Of a stretch of DNA of 64,000 nucleotides, positions 63,172 through 64,000 are shown one piece after another. The DNA comes from CAYYJR01 sp964472305 (GTDB lineage: Bacteria; Armatimonadota; Hebobacteria; CAIYQO01), in contig CAYYJR010000001.1 in NCBI GenBank assembly GCA_964472305.1, positions 1 through 64,000 of the forward strand, given 5' to 3'. The notes beneath the pieces are model-generated. The model was not told the DNA's origin. It saw nothing but the letters and a program-made list of their open reading frames with translations, and did no database searches. The position numbers and the translations under genes are program-made. Position 1 is the stretch's first letter. Each line of letters opens with the position of its first letter.

Positions 63172-63975
63172 CTACAGTTCCATGTGTCCGGCCAGCCGGA
63201 AAGTGCAGCCGTGCGGCAGGTACTCGGCCCGGAGCCCCGGCAGATGTTCGTTGATGTAGCGGGTCAGCGTCACCATCCCCGCTTCCTCGGAGGTTCCGTG
63301 GTTCACCCGGATCACGGGGTGGCCGATGTCCTCGGCACCCTGGATCCCCGACCAGTAGCAGGAGCCGTCGTCGCTGAGGATCGAGCAGTCGCAGCCCATC
63401 TGCAGATAATAGGGAATCTCGCAGCCGCAGCCGGTGCCGGATCCGATCCGCGACACCATCTGGTCTGGGTTGCCGACGACCTGCACCTGCGGTTCGCCAA
63501 TCGCAGCGCAACGCGCGGCAATCTGCTGCGCAAACTGTCCGAAGGGCACGGGCTCGATGTCGTAGCGATGCAGGTAGTTGTTCATGCCGATCGCCACCGG
63601 CCGCTCCCCTAATCCCAGAAAGCGCGCCCAGGCCCAGGGAATGCCCATCTCGGGCCACCGGTCCCAGCAGTCGTGGTTGCGGATGATCGTGATCCCATGC
63701 GCCCGGATATACGCCGCCTTTTCCCAGCCGAAGCCATCATCTGTCTCCGGCGGCACATCGTGGTTGATGTGCCAGAACGTCGGTTCATGGCAGATCAGCA
63801 GGCGATAGCCACGGGCCACTACCTGGCGCAAGGCCTTCATGCTCGGCATCCAGGTCACCAGGCAGCGGTCAAAGTCTTCCTCCGGATCACCCATGATGAG
63901 CCGGTCGGCCGTCTTCCCGGGAGTGACCCAGGCTGAGCGGGAAATAAAGTGTTCCAGAATGTCACGGGGCTTCAT
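63172..63975 (-). CDS. Nif3-like dinuclear metal protein
   Basis: A 267-residue protein of the NIF3 family (GTP cyclohydrolase I type 2 fold). Likely metal ligands are in YRLLICHEPTFWHINHD near residue 60, RNHDCWDR near 97, and the C-terminal VIRVNHGTSEEAGMVTL near 225. DGSCYWSGIQGAEDIGHP lies between them. The biochemical role is unknown; such proteins are often near sugar-utilisation genes, as here beside GH95 and GH36. ATG has GAGGAG upstream. It is the first gene of the minus-strand glycosidase group seen in the window. Confidence 0.85.
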   Translation of the reverse strand: MKPRDILEHFISRSAWVTPGKTADRLIMGDPEEDFDRCLVTWMPSMKALRQVVARGYRLLICHEPTFWHINHDVPPETDDGFGWEKAAYIRAHGITIIRNHDCWDRWPEMGIPWAWARFLGLGERPVAIGMNNYLHRYDIEPVPFGQFAQQIAARCAAIGEPQVQVVGNPDQMVSRIGSGTGCGCEIPYYLQMGCDCSILSDDGSCYWSGIQGAEDIGHPVIRVNHGTSEEAGMVTLTRYINEHLPGLRAEYLPHGCTFRLAGHMEL

Positions 63976-64000
63976 CGTTTGCTCCTCTCCACGTGGTAAA

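Overview
This is a GC-rich bacterial chromosome segment, densely packed with genes that mostly have clear GGAGG-type ribosome binding sites. No rRNA, tRNA or CRISPR array was seen. The ribosomal and translation block runs ffh-rpsP-khpA-ylqD-rimM-(ilvE)-trmD-rplS-lepB-lepB-rnhB. That order, with YlqD, the rpmE-DUF1385 pair and an L10 leader before rplJL, points to a Terrabacteria-type lineage such as Armatimonadota, Chloroflexota or a Firmicutes relative. The phylum is my inference and was not tested. A bifurcating-type [FeFe] hydrogenase suggests anaerobic or fermentative metabolism, and several carbohydrate-active enzymes suggest growth on polysaccharides.

Layout. 1-5.1 kb: a single-polypeptide type IIG-like restriction-modification enzyme that overlaps the 3' end of a truncated GAF-PAS sensor gene. 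5.1-11.7 kb: a free-standing E2 acyltransferase catalytic domain, a membrane protein, then a minus-strand sugar cluster (hydroxypyruvate isomerase-like, PIG-L deacetylase, large glycosidase-like protein) and a NifU-type scaffold. 11.8-16.4 kb: a small protein, two paralogous four-helix membrane proteins, leuD, a CBM9-like protein, ribosomal protein L25 and a stress protein (YflT + DUF2382). 16.5-29.7 kb: an enlarged SecA, an Fe-S flavoprotein, isocitrate dehydrogenase, an FmdB zinc ribbon, a heparinase-like lyase, a DUF1540 protein, a diguanylate cyclase, an RNase Z-like hydrolase and leuB.

29.9-42.3 kb: apgM, then the long minus-strand ffh-to-acetyltransferase operon and rplJ-rplL. The rplJ leader carries an L10-binding leader followed by an intrinsic terminator. 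42.4-49.1 kb: a YdcF-type protein, an orphan PTS EIIC, rpmE, DUF1385, an ankyrin-FGE fusion and a response regulator with an atypical receiver. 49.2-54.5 kb: the hydrogenase genes hydB and hydA, the latter with a HydC/NuoE domain fused at its C-terminus, under an Lrp/AsnC-type gene. 54.7-58.0 kb: folK, dnaX and an exported protein. 58.4-64 kb: a minus-strand cluster of Nif3-like protein, a truncated GH36 copy, GH95 and GH36 glycosidases.

The most interesting signals are the HydA-HydC fusion with altered H-cluster loops, the partial GH36 duplication upstream of GH95, the R-M gene cutting into a sensor gene, the large SecA insertions, the rplJL attenuator, a perfect 18-bp inverted repeat between rplL and ffh, near-leaderless promoters at folK and dnaX, and a set of GC-rich intergenic stem-loops without U-tracts. 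No wholly new multi-gene system could be demonstrated.
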